Made by a program: the position numbers and the translations under genes
Part shown: in pieces, positions 17,992 through 26,491 of the stretch
Numbering within the stretch: the stretch's first letter is position 1
Layout: the number at the start of each line of letters is the position of its first letter
Assembly: GCF_001488575.1 (NCBI RefSeq)
Contig: NZ_LN831302.1
Coordinates: 744,001 to 808,000, forward strand
DNA from: Halobacterium hubeiense
GTDB lineage: Archaea; Halobacteriota; Halobacteria; Halobacteriales; Halobacteriaceae
Length of the DNA: 64,000 bases
Direction of reading: 5' to 3'
The notes under the pieces: generated by a model
Told to the model about the DNA's origin: nothing
The model's database searches: none
Seen by the model: the letters and a program-made list of their open reading frames with translations, nothing else

Positions 17992-19020
17992 ATGGACCTC
18001 TCTGTCGTCGACCTCTCCCCGGTCCCCGAGGGCGGCACCGCGACGGACGCCTACGCGAACACCGTTGAGGCCGCCGAGCAGGCCGAACGACTCGGCTACG
18101 AGCGCTTCTGGGTCGCCGAGCACCACGGCATGGGCGACACGCTCGCCGGCACCACCCCCGAGGTGTTGCTCGGCCACCTCGCCGCAGAGACCGAGTCGAT
18201 TCGGCTCGGCTCGGGCGCCGTCCTCCTCAACCACTACAGCCCGCTGAAGGTCGCCGAGGAGTTCGGCGCGCTGGACGCGCTCGCTCCGGGCCGCATCGAC
18301 GCCGGCCTCGGGCGCGCGAACGGCTCGCCGGCGGTCGACCAAGCGCTCGGCACCGAGCGCCACGTCCCGAACCCCGACGAGGACCACCGCGAGAAAATCG
18401 AGGCGGTCGTCTCCCACCTCTACGACGACTACCCCGACACGCACGCGTACGGCGACATCGAGATTCCGCGCTCCGGCGACGAACCCCCGGTCCCGTGGGT
18501 GCTCGGCTCCAGCCCCTCCAGCGCGGAAATCGCGGGCAAGCTCGGGCTGCGGTACTGCTTCGCGGCGTTCATCCGCCCGCAGTTCGCCACGCACGCCTTC
18601 CAGCAGTACCGCGAGGCGTTCCAGTCCTCGCAGTTGCCCGGTAGTGTGGACGAACCCGAGGGCATGGTCGCGGTCAACGCCGTCTGCGCGGAGACCGACG
18701 AGGACGCCGCGCGACTGCGCGCGACCGCCGAGGCCTCCTTCAAGCGCATGCAGCGCGGCGTCACCGGCACCGCTCCGTCCGTCGAGGAAGCCATCGCGGA
18801 ACTCGGCGGCGTCCCCGAGCCGACGCCCGAGACGCTGGACGACGACGAGTGGCCCCGCGCCATCTCCGGCAGTCCCGAGACATTGAACTCCCTCCTAGAA
18901 CAGCTGGCGGACCGCGTGGGCGTCGACGAAGTGATGATTCAGCACGTCGTCGCCGACCACGACGACGCGCTCCGCTCGCACGAGCTACTCGCCGACGGCG
19001 TCGGCCTCACGCCGCGCTGA
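17992..19020 (+). CDS. LLM-class flavin-dependent oxidoreductase (luciferase-like)
   Basis: A 342-residue luciferase-like monooxygenase-fold protein from the ATG at 17992. Conserved features are DLSVVDLSPVPEG at the start, ERFWVAEHHGM after strand 2, the RLGSGAVLLNHYSPLKVAEE segment, and PGRIDAGLGRANG, which match the MsnO8-type LLM group. It uses F420 or FMN as cofactor; which one is not decidable from motifs here. It is divergent from the aminotransferase (about 96 bases between starts). The last 36 bases overlap the histidine kinase coding end on the other strand. Confidence 0.92.
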   Translation: MDLSVVDLSPVPEGGTATDAYANTVEAAEQAERLGYERFWVAEHHGMGDTLAGTTPEVLLGHLAAETESIRLGSGAVLLNHYSPLKVAEEFGALDALAPGRIDAGLGRANGSPAVDQALGTERHVPNPDEDHREKIEAVVSHLYDDYPDTHAYGDIEIPRSGDEPPVPWVLGSSPSSAEIAGKLGLRYCFAAFIRPQFATHAFQQYREAFQSSQLPGSVDEPEGMVAVNAVCAETDEDAARLRATAEASFKRMQRGVTGTAPSVEEAIAELGGVPEPTPETLDDDEWPRAISGSPETLNSLLEQLADRVGVDEVMIQHVVADHDDALRSHELLADGVGLTPR

Positions 19021-20649
19021 CGCGTCGGCCGCCGGCTCCGCGGCTCGCCCGTCGCCCGACTGGTCTTCGGCTCCGGCGTTCGCAAACTCGAAGCGCGCGC
19101 CCCCCGCCTCGCTGTCGGTCACGCTCACCGTCCAGCCGTGGGCGTCGGCGATGCTCTCGACGATGTTCAGCCCGAACCCCGTGCCGTCCGGGGACGTCGT
19201 GAATCCGGCGTCGAAGACGTTCTCGCGGTCGCTCTCGGGGACGCCGGGGCCGTCGTCCGCCACGTAGAACCCCGACCCGTCCGCGAGTTCGCCGACTTCC
19301 ACCGCGACGTCGTCGCCGCCGTGTTCGACGGCGTTCCGGAAGAGGTTCTCGAACAGCTCGCGGATGCGGCTCTCGTCGCCCGCCACGGTCCCTAGCGACG
19401 CCGCCACGTCCAGCGTCGCGTCCCGGGTCTCGGTGGTCTGCCACGCCTCGGCGGCGACCCCGCCGAGGTCCACGCTGTCGAACTCGCTGACGACCTGGCC
19501 GCTGCGCGCCAGCGCCAGCACGTCCTCGACGAGCTCGTTCATCCGCGTGAGCGCGCGGGACGCCCGCTGGAGCGCCTCGCTGTCCCCCTCCGCGCGCGCC
19601 AACTCCACGGATCCCTCCGCGACGTTCAGGGGGTTGCGGAGGTCGTGGCTGACGACGCTGGCGAACTCCTCCAGGCGGTCGTTCTGACTGGCGAGCTCGC
19701 GCTCCCGGCGGCGCAGCTGCGTGCGCGCCTCGATGGACGTGACCGCGTGCCCGATGGTCTCCCCGAGCTCCGCCAGCACCTCCCGCTCGGGCTCGTCGAA
19801 GACGTACGCGCGGTTCGCGTACACGCTCAGGACGCCGTAGACGGTGCCGTCGTGGGTAATCGGGACGACCGCGACCGACTCGACGCCGTGCTCCGCGAAC
19901 AGGTCGTGCCACGGCTCCATCGACGGGTCGGCGAACACGTCCTGCGAGCACTGAATCTCGCCCGTGCGGACGGCGCGCCCGCCGGCGCCACGCCCCTCAG
20001 GGACGTCCTCGTCGAGCGGGATGGCCAGCGGCTCGTAGTAGTCGTCCTCCAACCCCGCCCACGCGACGGGCGTGAGTTCGTCGTCCCCGGGCTCGTAGCG
20101 CCCGATCCACGCCGACTCGTAGGAGCCGGACTGCTGGATGCGCTCGCAGACGCGCCGTTCGAGGTCGTCGCGGGTGTCCGCGGCGACGACCTCCCGCGTG
20201 GCGATGCGGAGCGTGTCGTTGATGCGGTTCAACTGGTCGGCGCGCACCTGCTGTTGGCGGCGACCCACGTCGTAGACGCCGACGAGGTAGCCGATGAGGC
20301 CGCCGAACGTCGCGGCGTTCGCGAGCGTCGACCAGAGGTTCGGCGGGAGGCCACCGCTGTCTGCGCCGGTCGCGTACAGCCACGTCGTCGCGGCGACCAA
20401 CACGACCACGCCGACGGCCACCCACGAGAGCGCCCGCGGGACGAACTGGTCGGCGACCCCCTCCGAGCGAGCGAACTGCACGCCCGCGGCGACGACGGCC
20501 GCCGACAGCACCAGCGGGAGGAACCCGTCGGCGAGCAGGTGGGCTGCCGACTCGCCTCTCGCCGCGCTGATCGTCCCCACGTGGAACGCCGCGAGGGCGA
20601 GCCCGAACACCGCGATGACGGTGCCGCCGGTACGGGACGACAGGGACAC
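18985..20649 (-). CDS. Membrane sensor histidine kinase with GAF domain
   Basis: A 554-residue kinase from the GTG at 20649. Residues 1-135 hold about four membrane helices, followed by a short coiled linker, a GAF domain (about 150-310; SVAVVPITHDGTVYGVLSVYA), the dimerisation/phosphoacceptor H-box SHDLRNPLNVAEG, the N-box FENLFRNAVEHGG, G1 VADDGPGVP and G2 TGFGLNIVES. The last 40 residues are low complexity. This is the usual haloarchaeal histidine kinase layout; the signal is unknown and no response regulator lies beside it. The C-terminus overlaps the neighbouring oxidoreductase gene by 36 bases. Confidence 0.93.
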   Translation of the reverse strand: MSLSSRTGGTVIAVFGLALAAFHVGTISAARGESAAHLLADGFLPLVLSAAVVAAGVQFARSEGVADQFVPRALSWVAVGVVVLVAATTWLYATGADSGGLPPNLWSTLANAATFGGLIGYLVGVYDVGRRQQQVRADQLNRINDTLRIATREVVAADTRDDLERRVCERIQQSGSYESAWIGRYEPGDDELTPVAWAGLEDDYYEPLAIPLDEDVPEGRGAGGRAVRTGEIQCSQDVFADPSMEPWHDLFAEHGVESVAVVPITHDGTVYGVLSVYANRAYVFDEPEREVLAELGETIGHAVTSIEARTQLRRRERELASQNDRLEEFASVVSHDLRNPLNVAEGSVELARAEGDSEALQRASRALTRMNELVEDVLALARSGQVVSEFDSVDLGGVAAEAWQTTETRDATLDVAASLGTVAGDESRIRELFENLFRNAVEHGGDDVAVEVGELADGSGFYVADDGPGVPESDRENVFDAGFTTSPDGTGFGLNIVESIADAHGWTVSVTDSEAGGARFEFANAGAEDQSGDGRAAEPAADASARREADAVGE

Positions 20650-20670
20650 GAATACGATTGACGTACGCGC

Positions 20671-20680
20671 TATTCGAATA
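20671..20680 (-). promoter_or_regulatory. TATTCGAATA palindrome in histidine kinase promoter
   Basis: A perfect 10-base palindrome 22-31 bases upstream of the kinase GTG. It coincides with the expected TATA box position, and another CGAATA copy lies at 20649-20654. It may be the promoter itself, a regulator site, or both. Confidence 0.4.
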
Positions 20681-20699
20681 AGAGTCTACCCCCGGCCGA

Positions 20700-21512
20700 C
20701 TACAGTTCGATGCGCTCGACGAGCTGGTCGCTGTCGCCGCCGGTGTTGAGCGCGACGATGCGGACGTCGTTCTCGATGCCGGACTTGTGGAGCTTCTCCT
20801 TGAGGAGGTTGTCCACCTGGTAGACGCCCGCGGCGTTGCGCATCTCGATTTCCACGAGCACGGGGCGCTCCTCGCCCTGTTCGAGGGTCACCGAGTCGAT
20901 GGCCTGACTGGAGATGGTGTTGATGCCGCGGCCGCCGCGCTCGTAGGGGAGCCGCGACCGCCCGCGCTCCATGTCGAGGCCGTCGGCGACGCGGATGACG
21001 CCGGCCTCGGTCGTGAGTGGGTCCTCCTCGGTGTGGTGACAGAGAATCGCGTGCAGCACCTCCGCCTTCACGCGCACCGCTTCCGGGGTCGCGTAGAACT
21101 CCGGGAGGATGCGGTCCAGCAGGTCCGACGCGAGCGGAATCGAGTAGTACGCGTGGTCGTCGCGGTGGACGACGTGCCCGATGTCGTGCAGCGTCGCCGC
21201 GAGCGCGACGATGACGGCCTCGTCGGCCTCGTCGAGCCCTTGGTCGGTCGCGCCGTTGAACTCTACGCCCCCGCGCTTCAGGAGGTCGTAGAGCCGCAGC
21301 GCGCGGTTCCGGACGATCTCGATGTGCTTGGTGCCGTGGTCGTTGTACCCCTTCCGCTTCACGGGGTTGACGTTCTGCGCGTCGAGGTACGTCGTAATCT
21401 CGGGGTCGTCGGTGACGAGCTCCAGCACCTCGTTGAGCCGCTCGTCGGGGAACGCGTGCTCGGCGTCCGGGTCGTACTCGCGGTCGGCGTCGGACTGCGT
21501 GGCGTCGCTCAT
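20700..21512 (-). CDS. HD-domain metal-dependent phosphohydrolase
   Basis: A 270-residue soluble protein from the ATG at 21512. The HD signature is ATLHDIGHVVHRDDHAYYS, with further His/Asp positions (HAILCHHTEEDP, VADGLDMERGRSRLPYER). It matches the archaeal COG3294-type HD superfamily; the physiological substrate is unknown, with nucleotides or cyclic nucleotides as possibilities. A C-terminal part (about 190-270) contains DSVTLEQGEERPVLVEIEMR and may be a sensor or dimerisation unit. It precedes the histidine kinase on the same strand, with 50 bases between, but that short gap has its own promoter-like elements. Confidence 0.88.
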   Translation of the reverse strand: MSDATQSDADREYDPDAEHAFPDERLNEVLELVTDDPEITTYLDAQNVNPVKRKGYNDHGTKHIEIVRNRALRLYDLLKRGGVEFNGATDQGLDEADEAVIVALAATLHDIGHVVHRDDHAYYSIPLASDLLDRILPEFYATPEAVRVKAEVLHAILCHHTEEDPLTTEAGVIRVADGLDMERGRSRLPYERGGRGINTISSQAIDSVTLEQGEERPVLVEIEMRNAAGVYQVDNLLKEKLHKSGIENDVRIVALNTGGDSDQLVERIEL

Positions 21513-21669
21513 ACTCCGACGGTTCGCGGGCCGCCGTGAAAAACCGTGTGACGGGGCCGACACGCCGCATCGCCGACCCGCCACGAGCGGAAACGCCCGC
21601 GAGGACGCGTAGCGGCGTTTTCAGGAGGGGAACTGGGCGTTATTGCGAGCCTGAGAACAGCATAAAGCC

Positions 21670-21676
21670 TATAATT
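21670..21676 (+). promoter_or_regulatory. TATA-like box of tatA
   Basis: TATAATT in the context AAGCCTATAATTGCG lies 27 bases upstream of the ATG at 21702, consistent with a leaderless transcript, and argues against the 9-codon longer frame starting at 21675. Confidence 0.6.
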
Positions 21677-21701
21677 GCGAACCGGCTACCACCGAGTAGC
21701 G

Positions 21702-21992
21702 ATGTTCACCAGTACTCCCCTGTTCATCGGCGGGCTGCCGGGCGGCATGGAGTGGGCAGTCATCCTGCTCATCGCCGTCCTCCTGTTCGGCGCGAACAAG
21801 ATTCCGAAGCTCGCCCGCTCCAGCGGCGAGGCCATCGGCGAGTTCCAGAAAGGCCGCGAGGAAGTCGAACAGGAACTCCAAGAGATGCGCGACGGTCCCG
21901 AAACCGACGGCGAATCCACGACCACGGAGACCGAGACCACCACGGACTCGACGACCGGCGACGCGGACTCCGAGACCCCGTCCGGCAACTAA
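21702..21992 (+). CDS. tatA: Twin-arginine translocase subunit TatA
   Basis: A 96-residue TatA/E-type protein that would form the transport pore for folded Tat substrates. It shows the short external start, one transmembrane helix (MEWAVILLIAVLLFGANKIP; the FG-x-x-K-I-P turn is diagnostic), an amphipathic helix ARSSGEAIGEFQKGREEVE, and a Thr/Glu/Asp-rich tail typical of haloarchaea. Several proteins elsewhere in the window carry Tat motifs (33.9-36.3 kb, 48.9 kb, possibly 56-57 kb). It is monocistronic, followed by tRNA-Arg 40 bases later. Confidence 0.96.
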   Translation: MFTSTPLFIGGLPGGMEWAVILLIAVLLFGANKIPKLARSSGEAIGEFQKGREEVEQELQEMRDGPETDGESTTTETETTTDSTTGDADSETPSGN

Positions 21993-22032
21993 CGTAACGG
22001 TTTTTCTGTGCCCCGTCCTCGCTCGACGTAGA

Positions 22033-22105
22033 GGGCGTGTGGCCAAGCGGACACGGCGAGAGGTTCCTAACCTCTAGATCGCGGGTTCGAGTCCCGCCAC
22101 GCCCG
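22033..22105 (+). tRNA. tRNA-Arg (anticodon CCT)
   Basis: A 73-base cloverleaf without intron. Acceptor GGGCGTG pairs with CACGCCC; D-arm GCC/GGC; anticodon stem AGAGG/CCTCT with loop TTCCTAA giving anticodon CCT (reads AGG); T-arm GCGGG-TTCGAGT-CCCGC; discriminator G. CCA is not encoded. Confidence 0.96.
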
Positions 22106-22143
22106 CTCACTCACTTCGTTCGTTCGCGGGCGTGACGTAGCTC

Positions 22144-22162
22144 GCAAACGCGAAGCGTTTGC
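22144..22162 (+). repeat. Perfect hairpin downstream of tRNA-Arg
   Basis: GCAAACGC and GCGTTTGC (8 bp arms, GAA loop) form a strong stem-loop between the tRNA and the repeat of its 3' end. It could serve as a terminator or be part of an old integration scar. Confidence 0.45.
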
Positions 22163-22166
22163 TCAC

Positions 22167-22180
22167 TCCCGCCACGCCCG
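22167..22180 (+). repeat. 14-bp duplicate of the tRNA-Arg 3' end (att-like)
   Basis: TCCCGCCACGCCCG is an exact copy of positions 22092-22105, the end of tRNA-Arg. Direct repeats of a tRNA 3' end are the classic scar of tyrosine-integrase elements. Only 61 bases lie between the copies, so no element is now present. Confidence 0.5.
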
Positions 22181-22257
22181 TTTCCTCAGTTCTGTCGCGC
22201 CCGCTTTCTGCCCGTTCGAGGAGGAATGACGGCTTCGGCCGTTCTCGGGAAGTAACT

Positions 22258-22279
22258 GTTCGGACCCGAACTAATATCA
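22258..22279 (+). promoter_or_regulatory. Promoter of acyl-CoA synthetase with small inverted repeat
   Basis: GTTCGG and CCGAAC (22258-22263 and 22266-22271) flank two bases, just before TAATATCA (22272-22279), the TATA-like box 23-30 bases ahead of the ATG at 22302. The inverted repeat sits where a regulator or TFB recognition element would bind. Confidence 0.4.
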
Positions 22280-22301
22280 TCAACGTCCATGATTGTCCGG
22301 T

Positions 22302-23906
22302 ATGGAGCGACCACTCCTCGTCACGGACTTCCTCGACCGCGCCCGCGAGTACTACGGCGACGAGACCGCTGTCGTCGCGACGACGGGCCAGCGGTACACG
22401 TACGACGAACTCGGCGAGCGCGCCGACCGGTTCGCCGCCGCACTGCAGGCCCGCGGCGTCGAAGCGGGCGACCGCGTGGCCGTCCTCGACCCGAACACGC
22501 ACTACCACCTCGAAGCCGCCTACGGGACGATGCAGGCGGGCGCGATTCACACGCCGCTGAACTACCGGCTGACCCCCGAGGACTTCGAGTACGTCCTGAA
22601 CGACGCGGGCGTCACCGCCATCTACGCCGACCACGAGTACGCCGAGAAGGTCGAAGCCGTCCGCGACGAGGTGCCCGTGGAGACGTTCATCACGAACGAC
22701 GCCGACGCCGTCGACGGCGACTGGGAGGGCTTCGACGACGTGCTCGCGGCCGCCGGCGACTACGACCGCCCCGAGATGAGCGAGGACGACGTCGTGACCA
22801 TCAACTACACGTCGGGGACGACCGGCGACCCGAAGGGCGTCTGCCGCACGCACCGCAACGAGACGCTGCACGCGTTCCTCGTCTCCTACCACCAAGACGT
22901 CCGGGACACCGACACCTACCTCTGGACGCTCCCGATGTTCCACGTCAACGGCTGGGGCCACATCTACGCCGTCACGGGCGCCGGCGCCACCCACGTCTGC
23001 ACCCGGGGCGTCGATGCCGCGTCCATCTTCGAGACCGTCCGCGAGGAGGACGTCTCGTACCTCTGTGCGGCGCCGACGGTTCTGAACATGCTCCAGGACT
23101 ACTACGCGGACCACGACGTCGAGCCCTCCGGTGACGCGCCCGTGCGGGTGGCGACCGCGGGCAGTTCGCCGCCCGAGGCGACGATTCGCACCGTCGAGGA
23201 CGAGTTCGGTTGGGACCTCGTCCACGTCTACGGCGCGACCGAGACGGGGCCGCTGGTCACCACGTCGAGCGCCGAGCGCCTGCTCGACGGCGAGGACCGG
23301 TACGCGCTCCAGAAGCGACAGGGAATCGGGTTCCTCGGCACCGAAATCCGGGTCGTCGACGAGGACGGCGAGGACGTGCCGTGGGACGACTCCACCATCG
23401 GGGAAATCGTCGTCAGCGGCAATCAGGTGATGGACGGCTACTGGAACAAGCCCGAGGCGACCGAGGAGGCGTTCAACGACCGCGTCGAGGGGTACTACCA
23501 CACGGGCGACCTCGCAGTCGTCGACGAGCACGGCTTCGTCGCCATCCAGGACCGCTCGAAGGACATCATCATCTCCGGCGGGGAGAACATCTCCTCCATC
23601 GAGCTGGAGGACGCCCTCTTCGACCACCCCGAGGTGGGCGACGCCGCCGTGATTCCGTCCCCGCACGAGGAGTGGGGGGAGACGCCGAAGGCGTTCGTCG
23701 TGCCGGCGTCCGGCGACCCCGAGAGTCCGGGCGTCACCGCCGACGAGCTCGCGGAGTTCACCCGCGAGCGCCTCGCCTCATACAAGGCGGTGCGGCGCGT
23801 CGAGTTCGTCGCGGAGCTGCCGACGACGGCCACCGGGAAGGTCCAGAAGTACGAACTCCGCGAGCGAGAGTGGGCCGACGAGGAGTCGATGGTCGGACAG
23901 GGGTAG
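22302..23906 (+). CDS. AMP-dependent acyl-CoA synthetase (fatty-acid or medium-chain type)
   Basis: ANL-superfamily ligase that adenylates a carboxylic acid and transfers it to CoA. The 534 residues contain the P-loop INYTSGTTGDPKG (near 165-177), a mid motif HVYGATETGP, the hinge-containing GYYHTGDLAVVDEHGF and DRSKDIIISGGENISS, and the catalytic Lys near the end (LPTTATGKVQKYELR). Similar haloarchaeal proteins are annotated as long-chain fatty-acid-CoA ligases. The ATG at 22302 is preferred over an in-frame TTG nine bases earlier. An acyl-CoA dehydrogenase occurs elsewhere in the window but not in an operon with it. Confidence 0.94.
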   Translation: MERPLLVTDFLDRAREYYGDETAVVATTGQRYTYDELGERADRFAAALQARGVEAGDRVAVLDPNTHYHLEAAYGTMQAGAIHTPLNYRLTPEDFEYVLNDAGVTAIYADHEYAEKVEAVRDEVPVETFITNDADAVDGDWEGFDDVLAAAGDYDRPEMSEDDVVTINYTSGTTGDPKGVCRTHRNETLHAFLVSYHQDVRDTDTYLWTLPMFHVNGWGHIYAVTGAGATHVCTRGVDAASIFETVREEDVSYLCAAPTVLNMLQDYYADHDVEPSGDAPVRVATAGSSPPEATIRTVEDEFGWDLVHVYGATETGPLVTTSSAERLLDGEDRYALQKRQGIGFLGTEIRVVDEDGEDVPWDDSTIGEIVVSGNQVMDGYWNKPEATEEAFNDRVEGYYHTGDLAVVDEHGFVAIQDRSKDIIISGGENISSIELEDALFDHPEVGDAAVIPSPHEEWGETPKAFVVPASGDPESPGVTADELAEFTRERLASYKAVRRVEFVAELPTTATGKVQKYELREREWADEESMVGQG

Positions 23907-23988
23907 TCGGCGGCGCTGGCCGCGCTCGTGGTCGTTCGCCGACAGTTCCCCGTCACCTTCTTGCGTGTCACCAGCCAACCGAGGGGGC

Positions 23989-25299
23989 ATGGACGCGCGC
24001 GGACAGAGCGAGACCATCGGGGTGGTGTTGCTGCTCGCCATCACCGTCGCCGGCGTCGGGGCCGTCGTCGCGGTGGGCGGCAGCGCACTCGACACGGCGC
24101 AGGACCAGTCGTCGGTCCAGCGCGCCGAGCAGTCGATGAGTCTCTTCGACGCGCGCACCGCGCTCGTGGCGCTCGGGCGGTCGGACGGCCAGTCGCTGAC
24201 GCTGGCGAACGCCGAGCGCGGCCGCTACGAGGTGCGGCCGGACACCGGCCGCATGGTGGTCGTCCGCGAGCAGCAGGACGGCACGACGACCGAGTACGTG
24301 GACACGACGCTTGGGTCGGTCGTCTACCAGAACGGCGACAGCGAGGTCGCGTACCAGGGCGGCGGCGTGTGGCGCTCCCGGGGCGCGGGCGCGGAGATGG
24401 TGTCGCCGCCGGAGTTCAACTATCAGGGCGCGACGCTGACGCTGCCGGTGATTCGCGTGACCGGCGGCGCGCAGTCCGCGGGCGGCGCGCCGACCGCTCG
24501 CGTGACGGGCAACGAGGCGGCGTCGAACCGCTCGGTGTTCCCGGGGCCGGGGCGGTCGAACCCGCTGGAGAACGGCACCGTCACCGTCGCCGTGGAGAGC
24601 GACTACTACCGCGGCTGGGCGTCGTTCTTCCGGTCGCGGACCAGCGGGAACGTCTCCGTGCTCCCCGACCAGAACCGCGTGGAGCTGGAGCTCGTCGCGC
24701 GCGGCGGCGGCGGCCAGTTCACGCTCAGCGACACGCCGCGGCGGCTCCGCGGCGTCGCCGAGACCGACCCCATCGAGTCGCTGTCGTTCACGCTCCGCCC
24801 GAAGAACCCCTCGGGGTTCCGGCCGATGGACTGGTCGATGGTCCTCGACAACGGCGGCGACCAGCAGTTCCGCGTCCACATCCCGCGCGGGAAGCCCTGC
24901 GAGGGCGAGCCGTTGCCCGTGACCGCCACCTACGAGGACGGCGGGACGACGCACACGTGGGAGAACGACTCCGCGGTGAACGAGTCGGGGACCTCGTTCG
25001 TCGCCGACTGCGACGGCGACGAGCCGGTGTTGCATCTCGACTTCACCGGGAACACGTCGCTTCCCTACGAGGGCAGTGACCCGCCGATAGCCAACGACTC
25101 CATCGGCGCCATCGTCGACTACGCGTTCGCCGAGATGGGGCCGACGGTCGACCTCCGCGTCGAGAAGCAGGGCAACGGCAACTCCGCGGGCGTCCAGCTG
25201 GACGAGTCCAGCGGCGAAGTCGTCTACGACTCCTCCGGCGACCGCGTCGTCACGTTCCTCCACGTCACGGAGAACGCGGTGAACGTGACCGTGGACTGA
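23989..25299 (+). CDS. Pilin-like secreted protein with prepilin signal (DUF7289-like)
   Basis: A 436-residue protein from the ATG at 23989. Its first 35 residues have a type IV prepilin-like signal: MDARG then QSETIGVVLLLAITVAGVG, so cleavage by a PibD-type peptidase after Gly5 is predicted. The remainder is a large extracellular, Asn-Xaa-Ser/Thr-rich region with one Cys pair candidate (KPCEGE, ADCDGDE). It lies tail to tail with the pilus operon (stops at 25299 and 25300) and is related in style to the gene facing it. Likely a surface or pilus-associated subunit; family number from memory. Confidence 0.85.
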   Translation: MDARGQSETIGVVLLLAITVAGVGAVVAVGGSALDTAQDQSSVQRAEQSMSLFDARTALVALGRSDGQSLTLANAERGRYEVRPDTGRMVVVREQQDGTTTEYVDTTLGSVVYQNGDSEVAYQGGGVWRSRGAGAEMVSPPEFNYQGATLTLPVIRVTGGAQSAGGAPTARVTGNEAASNRSVFPGPGRSNPLENGTVTVAVESDYYRGWASFFRSRTSGNVSVLPDQNRVELELVARGGGGQFTLSDTPRRLRGVAETDPIESLSFTLRPKNPSGFRPMDWSMVLDNGGDQQFRVHIPRGKPCEGEPLPVTATYEDGGTTHTWENDSAVNESGTSFVADCDGDEPVLHLDFTGNTSLPYEGSDPPIANDSIGAIVDYAFAEMGPTVDLRVEKQGNGNSAGVQLDESSGEVVYDSSGDRVVTFLHVTENAVNVTVD

Positions 25300-26043
25300 C
25301 TACGAGAGTTCGACGTCCACGAAGACCGCCTGCACGTAGACGTCGTCGCCGAGCGCGCACTCGACGCGGCCAGTCCGTCCCTCCGCCGGGCCGTCGCAGT
25401 TCGCGCCCAACTCCCCTTCTAGGTATCGCTCCCACGCGGCGGCCCGCGGCGACTCGACGGTGAGGTTCGTCGCCGTCGTGAAGCGCTCGACGTCCCGCGA
25501 GGCGACGTCGGTCCTGACGAGCAGGCGCCGCGTGCCGTCCGTCGAAATCTCGCGGCTCGCGGCGCGCGTGACGACCAGCGGGACGAGCGTGCGGTCGCCC
25601 GCGGAGACGCGCGGCTCGCCGAACAGCACCGCGCGGTCGCCGTACTCCCGGAACAGCGCGCCGTTCGAGTAGACGAGGCGGTCGCCGTCGTCCGCGCGGT
25701 AGACGAGCGGGCTGGTGGTGACCTCGTAGTAGCCGCTGTCGGCGGTCGTGACGTTGAACGTGACTTCCTCGCCGAACCCGAGCGCGCCGTCGGACAGCAA
25801 CACCTCCGTCGTGCGGCTGGGCGCGCCGCGGACCGCGAGGTCGTCCACGTTCGAGTCGAGGACGTCGAACGCGCGCTCGGTGTTCGCGAACTGCTGGGCG
25901 TCCCGCGCGCCGGTGAGCGCGTCGTATCCGCCGACGTAGACGACCGCGACGGTGGAGACGATGATGGCGAAGACGAGGACGAACCCGAGCGCGTCGCTGA
26001 CCCCGCGGTCGCCCGAGGCGCCGCCGACGCGCACGCTACGCAT
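25300..26043 (-). CDS. Pilin-like protein, last gene of the pilus operon (DUF7289-like)
   Basis: A 247-residue protein with a prepilin-like start: a basic leader ending GDRG, then VSDALGFVLVFAIIVSTVAV. The rest is an extracellular beta-rich domain with predicted sites such as FNVTT and TNLTV for N-glycosylation, and two Cys near the end (ANCDG, VECALG) that could form a disulfide. Its ATG overlaps the preceding gene by 8 bases, showing translational coupling. It shares the layout of the larger gene on the opposite strand (AQQFANTERAFDVLDSNVDD resembles a pilin helix). Minor pilin role inferred. Confidence 0.85.
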   Translation of the reverse strand: MRSVRVGGASGDRGVSDALGFVLVFAIIVSTVAVVYVGGYDALTGARDAQQFANTERAFDVLDSNVDDLAVRGAPSRTTEVLLSDGALGFGEEVTFNVTTADSGYYEVTTSPLVYRADDGDRLVYSNGALFREYGDRAVLFGEPRVSAGDRTLVPLVVTRAASREISTDGTRRLLVRTDVASRDVERFTTATNLTVESPRAAAWERYLEGELGANCDGPAEGRTGRVECALGDDVYVQAVFVDVELS

Positions 26044-26491
26044 CCTCGACCTCCAGTTGGTCGCCGTCGTAGCCCACGGCGAAGTCGCCGCCCGAGACGG
26101 TCGCGTTCTCGACGGGCGTCTCCGTCTGGAACTCGACGGTGACGGTGACGTCCGAGCGGTCGGCGTCGAGGACGACGGTGTCGTTCCCGGACTCGTTGAC
26201 CCGCACGTCGTACGCGACGCCCGCGACGCGCGGCGGCGCTTCGACGGCGTACCGGACGCTGCCGCCGTCGCTGGCGCGCGCGAGCGTGTCCGCGGCCGCG
26301 AGGTCCGCCGCCACGCGGTCGCCGACGACGCGGAGTTCGGTCTCGACGGCGCGGTCGCGCTGGGTCTCCACGAGCGACCCCGCGGAGAACAGCAGCATCG
26401 TCACGAGGATGGCGGCGACGCCGATGTTCAACACGTACCCCAGCGCCGTGGAGACGCCGCGGTCGTCGCGGCGCAGGCTCACATCCGCCAC
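26036..26491 (-). CDS. Pilin-like protein (DUF7266-like)
   Basis: A 151-residue protein with leader MADVSLRRDDRG followed by the hydrophobic helix VSTALGYVLNIGVAAILVTM, a prepilin-like signature. The C-terminal part has a small beta-sandwich look with several Asn-Xaa-Thr/Ser sites. It overlaps its upstream neighbour by 13 bases and the next gene by 8 bases. The tight packing with PilB and PilC genes points to a minor pilin or pilus assembly factor. The DUF assignment is from memory. Confidence 0.85.
   Translation of the reverse strand: MADVSLRRDDRGVSTALGYVLNIGVAAILVTMLLFSAGSLVETQRDRAVETELRVVGDRVAADLAAADTLARASDGGSVRYAVEAPPRVAGVAYDVRVNESGNDTVVLDADRSDVTVTVEFQTETPVENATVSGGDFAVGYDGDQLEVEDA

Noticed and set aside
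17896-18594. Upstream extension of the aminotransferase
   Set aside because: Antisense of the oxidoreductase; aminotransferase homology begins at the ATG at 17895.
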